Origin: Clitoria ternatea
Taxonomy: Eukaryota > Streptophyta > Magnoliopsida > Fabales > Fabaceae
Assembly (NCBI GenBank): GCA_037962975.1
Contig: CM075669.1
Span: 88,208,001-88,272,000 of the forward strand
DNA length: 64,000 nt
Direction: 5' to 3'
A model generated the notes under the pieces. It ran no database searches. It was not told the origin of the DNA and saw only the letters and a program-made list of their open reading frames with translations. This document shows, piece after piece, positions 1-11,548 of the stretch. How positions within the stretch are numbered: the first letter of the stretch is position 1; each line of letters opens with the position of its first letter. Position numbers and translations under genes: made by a program.

Positions 1-739
1 CAAATATAAAGAGTAACCCCGGGATAACATCTAAAGTGTTCAATTTGAGCAACTGAAATGGATGGACATGATCACATCCAACAACATGTTAAAACATTTT
101 ATATGCCAAAATTCAAGTGTTATAAAGCTTGATCTTGCAAGCCATGTGATCCGGGGTGCATATCGGACCCTATAGGTAATGGACGAAGTACACACGATTC
201 CCTATGAATGGGCAACCAAACCATGTTCAAACATTGGACAAGGTGCATTAGTTAGATATGATCAATCAACTAAGTACGGATTCTTAACTCACAACCCCGG
301 TCAGGAAAACTGATATCTGAATGTGAGTCAGACAAGGTATGGGCAACATGTCTCTACCAAGAGTGTAGCAATAGTATTCTAGGAAGAGGGTCAAATCACT
401 TCTCATACTTAGGGAAGTTCTATAAATACAACTCATTTATTAACTCGAGACAAAACTTAACTATTCTTGAGAACCTCCGTAGTCACTTTATTTTCCATAA
501 TTACTATACTAACTTAAGCATCAGAGAACCTTTTACAGGTACACCCGTGGTATATCTCATCAACCTCGGTTCAGAGTGAACTTAAACCATTGCCTTAACG
601 TGAAGAACATAGAGTCCTCACTGGACTTGTGTGTACAATACCGGATTCCACTGAGATGACATAAAATAGAATGAGAGAAAGGCACCTTAGACATCGATTA
701 TACGAGACGAACTCTATACCCCGGACACCGGAAAGATCA
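1..739 (+). mobile_element. 5' LTR (3' portion) of outer Tat-lineage Ty3/gypsy element
   Basis: This non-coding stretch directly precedes a primer-binding-site-like sequence and a gag reading frame, so it is read as the end of a 5' LTR. A TATA box (tataaata) lies at 421-428 and the LTR appears to end in CA at 738-739. The LTR start is outside the window. No matching 3' LTR was recognised after the antisense ORF at 33512, so that copy is either lost or beyond the right edge. The boundary is inferred from PBS position, not from an LTR-LTR alignment. Confidence 0.6.
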
Positions 740-740
740 T

Positions 741-757
741 TGGCACGCCCGTTGGGA
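741..757 (+). other. Primer binding site of outer Ty3/gypsy element (putative)
   Basis: The sequence tggcacgcccgttggga starts two bases after the inferred LTR end, with the TGG expected from pairing to a tRNA CCA end. I cannot name the tRNA with certainty. It is 41 bases upstream of the gag ATG at 799. Confidence 0.5.
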
Positions 758-798
758 CCACGTAAATTTGAGTCCCATATTGCAACGAAGAGTCAGTC

Positions 799-3267
799 AT
801 GAAGCGCAACAGAAGGGAGGAAACCCCAAAAAGGCATGTTTCAGAATGTAGCCCAAACTTTGAAATTCAAGGCCGGGATAGTCGAGACTCTGACCACAGA
901 GCAAACCCAAGGAAGAACACAAGCGGTAGTATGCCCTAATCCTTAGGACGAGGTCACCAGGCAACTTCGGATAGAAATTCAGGAGCTAAAAAGAGCGGAA
1001 GGAAGAGAAAATACTGGTGGAAACCAAAGGCAATATGAGTTTCATTATACTCGAGATCAGTCACAGGCTCACACCTATGACGAGTAGGAATCAACATACC
1101 GAACTGAAGAGTTGAATAACCAAAGGAGATTTTTGCAGCAAAATAGGGAGGGAGAATATTGGTTCATGATCCCTTTCATAAGGAGACTAATGAACGTTCC
1201 AAGACACCTACAAACCCCGAAGTCGTTGTCAATATAAAAGTATAATGGAGAGATTGACCCAGGGAGCCACCTGGATGCATATATAAATGAATCCCTTTTT
1301 CTAGGAGCTGAAAAGGATGTGATGTGTAGAATGTTCCCTAGGATGCTATCTATTGAGGCTTTAGGATGGTTCAAGAGCCTACCATCAGGGTCTAGGGACT
1401 CTTGGGACGACACTGCCCACGCCTTTCTATAACATTTTGTGATATCAAGGGATATTCTAAGAACATTCCATACCCTGGCATAGATTAAGCAAGGAACGGA
1501 GGAAAGTCTTAGAGAGTTCTTAAAGAGGTTCTATAAGGAGGCAACTCTCATACTAGGGTTGACTGAACAAATTCAATTACACATTGCGGTAGAAGCTCTC
1601 TAGCCGCAGTCCCTCTTTCCCTTATCTTTAGAAGGAAGGTAGCAAAGTATGTCAAAAGAGAGATGCATCTTGTGGAAGCTAAAGGGAAAAGTTCAATCTC
1701 TAAAGGAACCCCAGTGCATAAGAAGAAAGCACCAAGGCTTGAGCACCGAAGTTGAAATCGGGAAGTGCCTCCAAGGCAGAGGGAGCACCAAAGTATTAAT
1801 TATTCGCAGTACACTCCTCTAGCAGTACGGCCAGGGCAGATTCTGAGAGAAGTTAGTTTAAAAGGACTGATGGTGTACGGAGTGAAGAAGCCCATGCCCA
1901 TGAAGAAGCCTGGGAATACTAAAAAGTATTGCGAGTTCCAGGGGCAGGTCGGTCATAGCACTGATGAATTCAGATAGTTAAAGGAGGGGATAGAAACTTT
2001 GTTTAGAGAAGGAAAGTTAAAGCAGTATCTGTTTAAGCAGCGAGTATTTTGAGATCCATAAAAAGGAACACCCAAAGGAGAGAGAATAGTCCGGTTGAAG
2101 AAGAGTAAGCCATGAGTTCAAAAAGGAAGTCCTTGATAAAGGAAAGGCCGTTGTAGAAAATATTGAAGAGGATGATGATTTGTGGATGAAGCCCCTATGC
2201 TCAAAAAGGAAGGATATGATCGGCATGATTGCTGGTGATTTTACAGGAGGTGAAATGTCTAACATCGTCCGAAAGAATCATTTAAGGATAATTATGTCTA
2301 CGTAAGCGAAGATAGACAATATGCCATCCCGAGGTCAGATCTAAACCCCGCTACCATATTCACAGATGATGACTACGGCCCTACTATTCCAGGGGGAAAT
2401 GACACAGTTGTGATTGAAGTTGTTATTACCAATAAAATAATCAGGAGGATTTTAGTGGATCAGGGAAGCTCATATGATGTGATTTTCTATGAGTGCTTCA
2501 AGAAGATGGGTCTCTCAGACTCAGATTTGCAACCTTACACTCAGGATCTGACGACATTCAATGGAGCCAAGTAGCCTATAAAAGGATATTTGGATACAAG
2601 GTTGACTTTTGAAGGAAAGTCGGGCTCCAGGACAGTGCGAACTCGAGTATTGGTCATCGATGTAAAGTCCCCTTTCAATGGGATCCTTGGAAGACCTTCT
2701 CTTAATGTGTTGGAAGCAATAATATCAACACCCCACCTATTAGTAAAGTTTATAGACAAGGATAACCAAGTTTCCTTTATTAGAGGAGACCAGCAGATGG
2801 CAAGGTAGTGTTACAACCTTAGTGTACAAATGATCAAGGTGGAAGAATCAATTAAGAGGAAAAGGTTGAATGATGGAAGAGCCGTGTCGGGGTCAGTCAA
2901 TTCAATCAACCTAGATCCAAGGGAGGAATTGATAATTAATCCAATAAATCCTATAAGACCCACGCCAGAGGGAAGAGTTAAAAAGGTAAAGGAAGACCCA
3001 GCCAGGAGTACTAAAATTAATGATTCGTTGGAAGCATGAATGGAGGAGCAGTTGATAAAATTATTGAAGGATTTTAAACATTTATTTGCATGGATAGCGG
3101 CAGATATGCCCAACATTGACCCAAATTTTTGTTGCTAAAAGCTGGTGGTGTATCCAGAGTTAAGGACGGTGACTCAAAAGAAGAGAAGGTTGGGACCTGA
3201 GAAGTAACAGGTGGTATGCGAGTAGACAGAAGAATTATTGAAAGTTGGTTTCATCAGGGAGGTCTAG
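799..3267 (+). pseudogene. gag-protease-RT N-terminus of outer Tat-lineage element, broken
   Basis: Nearly the whole stretch reads in one frame (codons starting at 799) but carries many stop codons. The gag core lies at about 1150-1610. A degenerate CCHC-type knuckle lies at about 1924-1975, in which a His and the last Cys appear replaced by Gln and Phe. The protease active site reads VDQGSS, with the Asp codon at 2458-2460; DQG in place of DTG is a variant I associate with this lineage. A linker leads into the RT N-terminus at about 3040-3267 (FAW, ADMP and GFIREV motifs). The frame is interrupted at 3267 by the nested insertion and continues in phase at 28139. Visible stops look like transitions from Gln or Trp codons. 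It is a non-functional relic. Confidence 0.85.
3263..3267. repeat. Target site duplication tctag, left copy
   Basis: tctag directly precedes TGTAAC at 3268. The same five bases follow the terminal CA at 28138. Removing 3268-28143 restores the RT reading frame across the junction. Confidence 0.8.
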
Positions 3268-4669
3268 TGTAACATCCTGGTTAAATTTAATTACCGATTA
3301 AGGTTAATTACATGATTAAGATTATTGATTGAATAATAATAATAATAATGCTAGGAAATGTCCCATGTGCCCTTGGTGTTAAGGGAGCTTCGGTCCCTCC
3401 CTCTCTCTTTAATCACGCTGAATGTGATTAATAATGGCTGAGGGGATTAGCATTAAATGATGATGGGACTAGAATTAATGGTGAGGTGACGGCTGATGGA
3501 GTGGGAAAGCTGTCGTAGTGCAGTGTGAGGATGGAAGCTTTAGCTTCACGTTTTATACTCACTCACTGCCCATTCTTACCTTGTTTTATGTTGCAAACAC
3601 TTTCCATTCTCTCTTGAACTCCCTAGAGACTCTTCCTCTTCGTTGTTGTCTTTTCATCTCCGTCTCTTTCATTTTCTTCTTCCACTCGCACACTGTGTAG
3701 AACCGAGTGGAACAGCATGGTAGAGAAGGAGATATGTGTGGTGCTGAGTGTTTTGGAGGCAGAGATCCTCCTCTGTTCTGCCTAAGCAACGATGGGTGTT
3801 GAGTGTTTTGGGGATCCTCCATTATTGGTGAGGACTGCGTGTGCCTTGGAGGCTTGGCATGGAGTGTTTTGGTGGTAGATCTGCTCGTTAAGAAGCAGCT
3901 GTTGGTTCTTCCAAAGCTGAGAGCAGAGTGATGTGTGAACAGCTGGAAGCTGGGTCGTTCTGTTGAGAATAAGTGACTGAAGAACGTTCAGTCGGTGCTG
4001 CAAGCTCAGGGAGCTTCTGGGATTTTCATTCCAGGTAGGGGGCTAATTTACATCTCAAATGTATGGTTTATGGACGGGGTCCGGGTGGTTTTGCTTAAAT
4101 ATGTTGTGATATTGTTTGAATATGCTGATTGATGTGTTGTAGTACATGCAACGCCCGGATTGTTGTGATATTTATGATCTGTCTAGTGGGTTGGTGGTCC
4201 CGCCCCTGAGATGTGTGTTGTTAAGCATATGATTGCTGAGTGAATGTATGGAAATGTTGGCTTTAATGAGTATGCCGAGTGTGTGTACTGATCCCCATGT
4301 GTGAATGTGTGTTTAAATGCATGTGATGCTTGTCATTGAACATGCGAATGCTAAGTGCATAAGATGGGGACTGTTGTGTTATTCCTGAGTGAATATTATA
4401 TGAAAAGCATATGGTGCTTGTTGTAAATGATAATTCCGAGTGGATGGCATTGTGATTGTCGAGTGCATGAGATGTGGGTCGGTTATGTTAATTCCCGTTT
4501 GGAATTTTATATTAAAAAGCATGTGATTTGCCAAGTGCATGTGATTTCCAAGTGCATGTATTGTGTTATTGCTATGCCGACCCCTGTTTATGAATAATAA
4601 TGATAAAATGCATTGGATGCATGTTATTGATATTTGAATGCCGAGTGCATATGTGTGGAAAACATATTG

Positions 4670-5040
4670 GAAGACCTTGGGTTGAACTCAAGGCAATGCC
4701 GAGTGCATTGGCATAGGACGCCTGATGAATAAACCGTATGCATCTGATTCGCCATTGGAAATGCCGAGTGCATATAGCGTTGGACGCTTAATATTGAATC
4801 GACAATCAGATGAATATGAGTGAAATATAATGAAAGACCTTGGGTTAGACTCAAGGCAATGTCGAGTGCATTGGCGTTGGACGCCTGATGAATAAGATCG
4901 TATGCATCTGATTCGCCACTGGAAATGCTTGGAGCATATGGCGTTGGACGCTTAATACCGATCGGCAATCAGATGAATATGTGTTGAAAATATAATGAAA
5001 GACCTCGGATTAGACTCGAGGCAGTGCGCTTAAAGACCTT
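4670..5040 (+). repeat. Tandem repeat, about 163-bp unit, two full copies plus partial copies
   Basis: Units start at gaagacc/gaaagacc at 4670, 4832 and 4997 (spacing 162 and 165), with a further short restart near 5033. Each unit contains ctcaaggcaatg, cgagtgcattggc, ttggacgc and aatcagatgaatatg. The repeats lie inside the LTR-like sequence, so they are LTR subrepeats and not genes. Confidence 0.8.
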
Positions 5041-5964
5041 GGGTTGGACTCAAGGCAAGCCTACCGGGTTGGACTTGGGGCTACCCGTAACACTTCCGTT
5101 GTCGCTTGGAGTGACTGTGTTACATGTGAGGGCAAACGATTTGGTACCAGTAAAATGGCCGAATCAGCTTGGAGCTCAGAAAAGGCTTGGAGCTTATGTT
5201 GCAACAATAAAAATTGATAATAAATAACCGGATCTGGGTGAAATGAATGTGTACACACTTATAATTGTCATTGAGCTCAATGTGAATTGTTTGGATATGT
5301 GGATATGAATTGATTGGGGTGAATCCGATTGGATTAATGCATGTATACTGATGCTATGCTGAGTGCACATTTATATCCGAGTGGATGAATGCATGTATAC
5401 TGATGCTATTGCTGAGTGCACAATTATATTATTGATGAGCTCAATGTGATGGTGTATATATATGTGTAAATGCTGTTGTGAATAGCATGATTAATATAGC
5501 CATGAATGATTGGTGTGAATTCCGACTGGGTGAATATATGTAAATTGGTACTGTTACCGAGTGCAAGGTGGTTATGAATGTTATGAATTACTCAGTCTTG
5601 ATTGAATTGCATGAATCCAGAGTGGATTAAGTTGTGGTAGGGTTCATATTGAATGGCAGAATGCATTATTGCTGATTGAGATGTTATTGTATGGTTGAGG
5701 ATTCAAAGATTAATCCGAGTTAATAACTATCATTTAATATGTAAAAGCTCACCCCTACTGTGGCTATATTTTTCAGTATATGCAGGTCGGACTGGGAATG
5801 AGGAGATGGCCTCAAGTCTGAGTGATGGGCACTCAGATTGTTGAAGTGCACATATATTATATATATTGTAAATAGATATGTTAAAGCCTTGGCCGGCTCT
5901 CTTGTAATCCGAACGGATTTAATTATATGAGTTGACTATCGGGTTTGTGAACAAGGATACATTG

Positions 5965-5967
<3 letters not shown>

Positions 5968-5999
<32 letters not shown>
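5968..5999. repeat. (TA)n microsatellite
   Basis: About 16 uninterrupted TA dinucleotides inside the LTR-like sequence. Confidence 0.95.
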
Positions 6000-6001
<2 letters not shown>

Positions 6002-6059
6002 CATTATTATAAAGTTACCCGAATTGTTCGTTATATGGTGTTGAAAGAATAATGCTAAG

Positions 6060-6800
6060 TCAATGAATTCCGAGTGGAATGTCGTTGGGAGAGCCGTTTC
6101 TGAGTGAAGCTTTTGTGTATGGGCCTTTTCCGAGTGATAAAGGCATAAGATAGTTCCAAGTAAGATGTTCTCGGTGGGCGACTTCTGAGGGAAGTCTAGT
6201 CCATATGTTATCGAGTGAAAAGTATGAGTAAATCCCAAGTGGGGAAGGGTTTGAATATTCCTGAGTGGGAAATCCCGAATGAACCTCTTCCGAGGGAAGA
6301 GTAATTGTGATGGTTTTGATTAAGGTATTCTAGGAGTCCTCTTCCGAGTGAACGAGGATATAGATATATTTCGAGTGGATAAGTTTTAAATAAGTCTGAG
6401 TGACTTAACTTGGTGAATTCCTCCGAGTGATGAGGGGTCAGAGTAATTCTGATGGGAGTTTGATTTTAGAGACTCCTTCCGAGGGAATGGAGGTTATGGT
6501 GATCTCCGAGTGAGGAAGATCAAAATATGCCGAGTGCAGAATGGATAATGTATTCCGAGTGAATTGTGGTTGAAATATACCGAGTGGTATTGGACTGGGG
6601 AAATACTCCGGGTGAGGGAAGCTTATGGACTCCGAGTGGAGTATCCGAGGGAATCATTTCCCGAGTGAAATATGCCCGTGTGTTTATAATTATGATTTGG
6701 CTAAGTAAGAATTTACCAGGTAAATCATGTATGTGGGGACAGTTCCCGAGTGAACTTAGGTCCCGATTCCGAGTAATGGAATTACCGAGTGAATGGGTTT
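6060..6800 (+). repeat. CCGAGTG motif cluster (forward orientation) in the LTR-like sequence
   Basis: Variants of ttccgagtgaa recur every 15-40 bp, for example near 6070, 6130, 6340, 6370, 6425, 6505, 6557, 6660 and 6785. Spacing is irregular and intervening sequence is unrelated, unlike a satellite. Essentially all copies are in the same orientation. Confidence 0.85.
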
Positions 6801-6897
6801 GCTTGAGCGAATGAGGATTCGCTCTAACGAGAAATGGACTCGCTCAAGCGCTGCATCTTCCGCTTGGCTGTTTGACCGAAGCTGAGTCTTGCCCATG

Positions 6898-6902
6898 TAT
6901 GG
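6898..6902. repeat. Target site duplication tatgg, left copy (Ogre)
   Basis: tatgg precedes the Ogre 5' LTR start and is repeated exactly after the 3' LTR end at 26993-26997. Confidence 0.95.
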
Positions 6903-6959
6903 TGTGAACACCTCTTTTGGTCCGGTCCAAGTGAAATGAATCTTTTTATGCTGAATTCT

Positions 6960-8290
6960 AATTCAGAATGACCAGAATGGCTCTAAAATAATCAGAGCCG
7001 AGCAAACTAACTCAGAATGAAGCTTTTCCAAGTGAAATACAGCCCTGTGGGAGGCAAATCCGATTGGAATGACTAAAAAATGATCACATCTGAACAGGAG
7101 GACTCAAGTTAAAGCATTTTCGAGTGAAATACAGCCCTGGTAGGGATAAATCCGAGTGAAAAAACTCAAAAATGGTCAAATCCGTGTCAAAATGAAGCAT
7201 TTCCGAGTGGAATGACTCAAAATTGATGAAATCCGAGTGGAATCACTCAGAATGAGTCATTTCCGAATGAAATGCTCCCTGCTGAAGTCAAATCCGAGTG
7301 GAATATGCTCCTGTTGGATCAAATCCGAGTGAAATCACTTAGAATGAGTTAAATCCGAGTGACATTACTCTGAATGGAGAAAATCCGAGTGAAACTACTC
7401 AGTTTTGGGCATGTCCGAGTGGAGTATGACCTGTTGGGTGGGAAATCCGAATAATGACTCAACAATGGACCAATCCGAGTGGAGTATGACCTGTTGAATT
7501 CAAATCTGAGTGAAATGACTCAGATTAGATGTAAATCCGAGTGGATAATTCCCTTTCAGATGCATTCCGAGTGGAGTACGCCAGTTTACAAGCCCTGATT
7601 GCAAAAAATGTCAATTCCGAGTGAAAGGAATGCTGAATGAAGAAAATCCAAGTGAAAGTGACCAAGTTCCATTCGGATTAAGAGCTCACAAGGTCAGTTC
7701 CGAGTGAAACCTTCAAGCAGTTAACTTTTGGGTCACTATTGAAGACATTCCGAGTGAACATTCCAAGCAAAGACAAGATCCGAGTAGCACGCCTCCGATT
7801 GAAGTGATTCCGAGTGAAACACTGATTCAATCATTTCTGAATCACCTTTTAATTGGTTCCTGAGTAAAATACTATTCAAACAATTCTGAGTAAAGTTTCC
7901 ACCCGTTTCCGAGTGAAACCATTGTGAAGAGGATTCCCGAGCGAATGTATCCGAGTGAATTGATGTGTGAGCACATCCGAGTCACATTTCACACAATACC
8001 GAGCCATTTCCCCCATTCCGAGTGAGCCATCCTTTTCCCAGTTCTGAGCCCCTTTCTCACTCGAGTTCTGTGTGACTTTCCCCCATTCCCGAGTGAGCCA
8101 TCCTTTTCCCAGTTCTGAGCCCTTTTTTTCTCGGTTTCCGAGTGACACTTCAGTCACCCAGCCATTTTGGCCAACCAATTCCGAGCCCCCATTTCCACCG
8201 TACTTCAAACCTTCACCGAGCCACTTTTTACCTATTCCCGAGTCATCTTTCTCCCAGTTCCGAGTCACACTTCACATATTCCAGTCGGAT
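6960..8290 (+). repeat. CCGAGTG motif array, forward half, Ogre 5' LTR
   Basis: About twenty copies of CCGAGTG, mostly as tccgagtgaaa or tccgagtggaat, occur between roughly 7150 and 8150, with variants at both edges. Spacing varies from about 15 to 70 bp. Toward 8000-8290 they change into ccgagtcac and ccgagcc forms, just before the orientation flips. Confidence 0.9.
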
Positions 8291-8299
8291 CCGAGTCAT

Positions 8300-9495
8300 T
8301 TGTCACTCGGATTGTGGAGAGGAGATGAAGTCCGAGTCATTTTCACTCGGTTCTGATTCAATTTCTTTAATTCCCACTCAATCCAATTGATACCAACATG
8401 ATTTCATTCGGTCTTTAGCATAAAAGGGGCCTTTTCCACTCGGATTTAGGTGGTAAAGTGAAGACCGACCCCCTTTTACACTCGGATTTAGGTGGCAATG
8501 TGGATGAATGTTGACTGAGAGGGTGATCCGAGTCATTTACACTCGGATTTCCAACATTCTCACTCGGAATTCAACAATTTCACTCGGATTTCCAACATTT
8601 TCACTCAGAATTCTTCCATTCTCACTCGGATTCCCACCAGGTCCCCCTGTTAAACCGTGCTGACTTGGATTCCACCACCCAAGTGGATCCAGGAATCCTG
8701 GGGGTGGCAGACAAGTGGCCAACAGGGGCGGAAGTGGGGGGAATTAAAAATTCCCACCCAGCCGTTGTCCCCCACTTCACTCTGAGTGGAGGCCTTAGCT
8801 GGCATTCCACTCGGAAGTGGAAGCCTGAGCTGGCCTTCCACTCAGACCAGCCTATAAATAGGCAAGGAGCTGAAGCTTTCAGCCCTTACACACACCTTAC
8901 AGACTTACACACACATCACGCATACTTACATACACAGATACACATCCAGCACCCTCCTTCCTCTCTTCATCAGCCAACCCTGTACCTCCTTCCTGTCTCC
9001 AACAGCCACACCGTCCTCTCCCCTCAACACAACACCGCCCAACACTTTATTCCTCTCAGCCAACACCGCCCAGCCAACCGTCCTCTCCAAAACCGACCTC
9101 CTCATCCCTTCACCTACACACCGTCCCAATTCCTCTCACAACACCGTCCTCTCCCCTCAAGTACACCAAATCCAATCTCCTCACTCCACTCAACTCCAAT
9201 ACCGTCCTTCTTCTCACTGTCTCACTCGGTAAATCACTTCTCACTCGGTAAATCACTTCTCACTCGGTAAGCTCACTGTCTTACTCGGTTTATGCTATTT
9301 CCACTCGGTTTCCTCATTTTCACTCGGTTTTTCCTTGTCCTCACTCGGTTTTCTGCTTTCATTACTCGGTTTTACCATTTTTACTCGGTTTTCCCTCATT
9401 TTCACTCGGTTACTGCTATTTCCACTCGTTTTTTGTAATTTTCACTCGGTTTTTGCCGTTTTCACTCGGTTTTTTTTTTCGCTTCTCCCACTCGG
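8300..9495 (-). repeat. CACTCGG motif array, reverse half, Ogre 5' LTR
   Basis: The same motif appears on the opposite strand: about twenty copies of cactcgg, clustered at 8310-8635 and 9225-9495. In the second cluster spacing is fairly regular at about 18-20 bp, with T-rich spacers (cactcggtttt). The TATA box and transcript leader lie between the two clusters. Confidence 0.9.
8853..8860 (+). promoter_or_regulatory. TATA box of Ogre 5' LTR
   Basis: tataaata in the context cctataaataggcaagg. The expected start, about 30 bp downstream, falls near the pyrimidine-rich cttacacacacc sequence. The 3' LTR has the identical box at 25318-25325. Confidence 0.75.
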
Positions 9496-10549
9496 TTTTC
9501 ACTCATTTTTCCTCTGTTTTCAGAATTTATTGTTTCCCTTTCTCTTTTGTAGCTTCTACTACCTTTTTTCCTTTCGTTTCATAGTAAAATATAATAAAGG
9601 GAAATAAATGCTTCCTATGCTTTCTTTCAAATCTAAATAAAAATCAATAAAAAGAAACAAATCATTTTTAAACAGTGTCGTACGGGAGCACTCCCGTCTA
9701 CACAACCTCTTTAGGATTCGTACACGTGCGAAGAACTTCGCCTTGTACGAGTTCCCCACCTCAGTGACATCCATCATCATCTCCCAAGTCTTTTCCTAAA
9801 AGAAAAACACTCAGAACTACGTAACCCTGATTTCTTGATAATTCAAGAATACGTAGGAGCAGGACTTTAACTCCTGTCGGGCCCGTCTTTCTTATTTCTT
9901 TTTGCTGATTTATTTCCTTACTTCCACGTTTCTTTCATAAATGGTCTTTTTTTTTGTTACTCCCGTGAAAATCAATTTAGACGTGACGTCTTGTTGGTTT
10001 CCCCGTAGTTTTTGCTTAAGCCTCGCCATAATTCATAGGGGAGAGATACTTAGGACGAGACGTCCCGCTTATCTCTTTCCTATCCCTGTCTTTTTTATTC
10101 AAGGATGTATAATTTAGGCGTGACGCCTTATTAGCATTCTTTTCCCCTCTCTGTCTCATATCGAAGTTGAGTTTAAATCGGATGAAACGTCCCATTGACC
10201 TCACTTCGACATTCTATGTTTGTACAGTTCTCTCACCCCATTCTGTCGTTTTTAAAATAAAAAAAATACAACAATAAAAGGGAAGAAACAAACCATCTTT
10301 TGTAAGGCTATTTATGTTGCGCATTTTCAATCTTGGTACTGTTTTTGATAGGCGATGTAGGGTGCTAATACTTTCCCTACTCGTAACTGACTCCCGAACT
10401 TGAATCTCAATTTTTAACCAGTGCTTTACTGAACCTAGTTTTTTTCTAATGTTTTTCCTATGGATAAAAATGTTGGTGGCGACTCCCTGTTTCACCTTCC
10501 ACCTATCCTTTCTCTCTCGCCGCGCCGTCGCGATTTAGGTTGCGACAGA

Positions 10550-10567
10550 TGGCGACTCTACTGGGGA
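10550..10567 (+). other. Ogre primer binding site (Arg tRNA type)
   Basis: tggcgactctactgggga begins two bases after the LTR end. It matches the known Ogre PBS, complementary to the 3' end of a tRNA-Arg, apart from one apparent G-to-A change (ctcta instead of ctctg). Confidence 0.85.
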
Positions 10568-11548
10568 CAGCTTAAGAGAGTCAGGCCAGTTTGGTTGAAA
10601 GCGCGTTTTTTATATAGCCTTTGTTTAGCTTGGATTTCTTCCCCTTGTTTTTTATTTTCCGTTGATTGTTGTGAATGTTCGCTATTATTTGCATCTTGTT
10701 ATTCGTTTTATTGTCCGTGTTCTGTATGATTGTTGAACCCTAGGGTAGAGGACTATGTTACTTTTCTGCAATCATTGAACCCTAGGATAGATGACTTTGT
10801 ATATTTTGTTCTGTGTTTGTTCTCTGTGCAGAATGGTGTAAGGTAAAAAGGTATTGAATGCCCTTTCACACACTACACTCACAAATTACTCGCACACACT
10901 TATGAGTGGCGCCCTATACCCGGGCCCCAAATGAAACTTAAGTTAGGAGGGGTTGGTATACGGAATCGTATGGGATGTACTTCCCATCCGGTGATCGTGA
11001 GAACCCCAACTAGAGTTCGACCTCTTGTGACATACACACCTAGTGGTTCCCCACTGTTGCGTCCCTGTCATGGGTAGGATTTTGGCTCTGGTAACCTTCT
11101 AGAAGTCTAGTATAAGCCACCTGGTGTGAAGAGTCACTTTTAGACAAGCCCTAAGGTCCAGAGAAAACCTTCAACAAAACCTGACTTAGGCCACGAAAGG
11201 GCAAAACTTTACTTTACCTTATGTCATTTTCACTTTCCTGTTATTAAAAAGGGATTATCTATCATCCAAAGATTCGCTTAGTCTTGGAAAATTTTTTGGA
11301 ACTCACAAGCATTCTTCGGGTGAATAGATGATCCTCTCTTTTTTGTCATGTATCTCTGAGTCTGAAGTCATAGGTTCTCCTAATCGTCAAAGGAAAAATC
11401 CAAAAAAATTATACTTCATTTCCCTCTGGTTGAAGTGGTAATGACGATTGGGAAAACCTACGACTTTTGAGCTCGCATAACTGATTCCATTCTTTGTCTT
11501 GATATTCGCAGGGGACGATTCCGAATTTGTCGGTATTTCTAAGACAGT
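10568..11548 (+). other. Ogre 5' leader between PBS and ORF1
   Basis: About 980 bp without a credible gene. It is T-rich near 10600-10730, followed by a stretch with many short gaaccctag-like phrases. Short ORFs here show no recognisable similarity. Confidence 0.6.

Larger units (their letters stand above)
3268..6902 (+). mobile_element. Long LTR-like sequence hosting the Ogre insertion, left part
   Basis: This non-coding DNA begins TGTAACATCC, the start typical of many plant gypsy LTRs, immediately after a 5-bp TSD. It holds a pyrimidine-rich stretch (3540-3720), a 162-165-bp tandem repeat (4670-5040), a (TA)n tract, many CCGAGTG-type motifs (4270-6800) and a GCTTGAGCGA-rich hinge (6798-6860). 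It is cut at 6902 by the Ogre and resumes at 26998. The only ORFs are short and without recognisable similarity. I read it as a solo LTR or LTR remnant, probably plus-strand, because its motif order then matches the other two motif-bearing LTRs. Its right end is uncertain because the sequence runs directly into a Cassandra element. Confidence 0.6.
6903..10547 (+). mobile_element. Ogre 5' LTR (3,645 bp)
   Basis: It starts TGTGAACACC and ends TTGCGACA, and is repeated nearly identically at 23297-26992. U3 holds forward CCGAGTG motifs and then reversed CACTCGG motifs. A TATA box lies at 8853, a pyrimidine-rich leader follows from about 8880, and further CACTCGG copies lie at 9225-9495. The distal part carries four GACGTC-like motifs (9980-10200). 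AATAAA-type signals lie near 9590-9610. Open frames in the leader, such as 8665-9270, reflect low stop-codon density in C-rich sequence and are not called as genes. Confidence 0.95.

Noticed and set aside
8665..9270. 201-codon ORF in the Ogre 5' LTR, with a 195-codon counterpart at 25130-25717
   Set aside because: It spans the TATA box and the C-rich leader. The two copies exist only because LTRs are duplicated. The in-frame 18-bp difference is a single event and the composition is low complexity.
7150..9495. Possible CRISPR array or satellite from regular CCGAGTG spacing
   Set aside because: The repeat is only 7-10 bp, spacing is irregular, orientation flips, and the context is a plant LTR.
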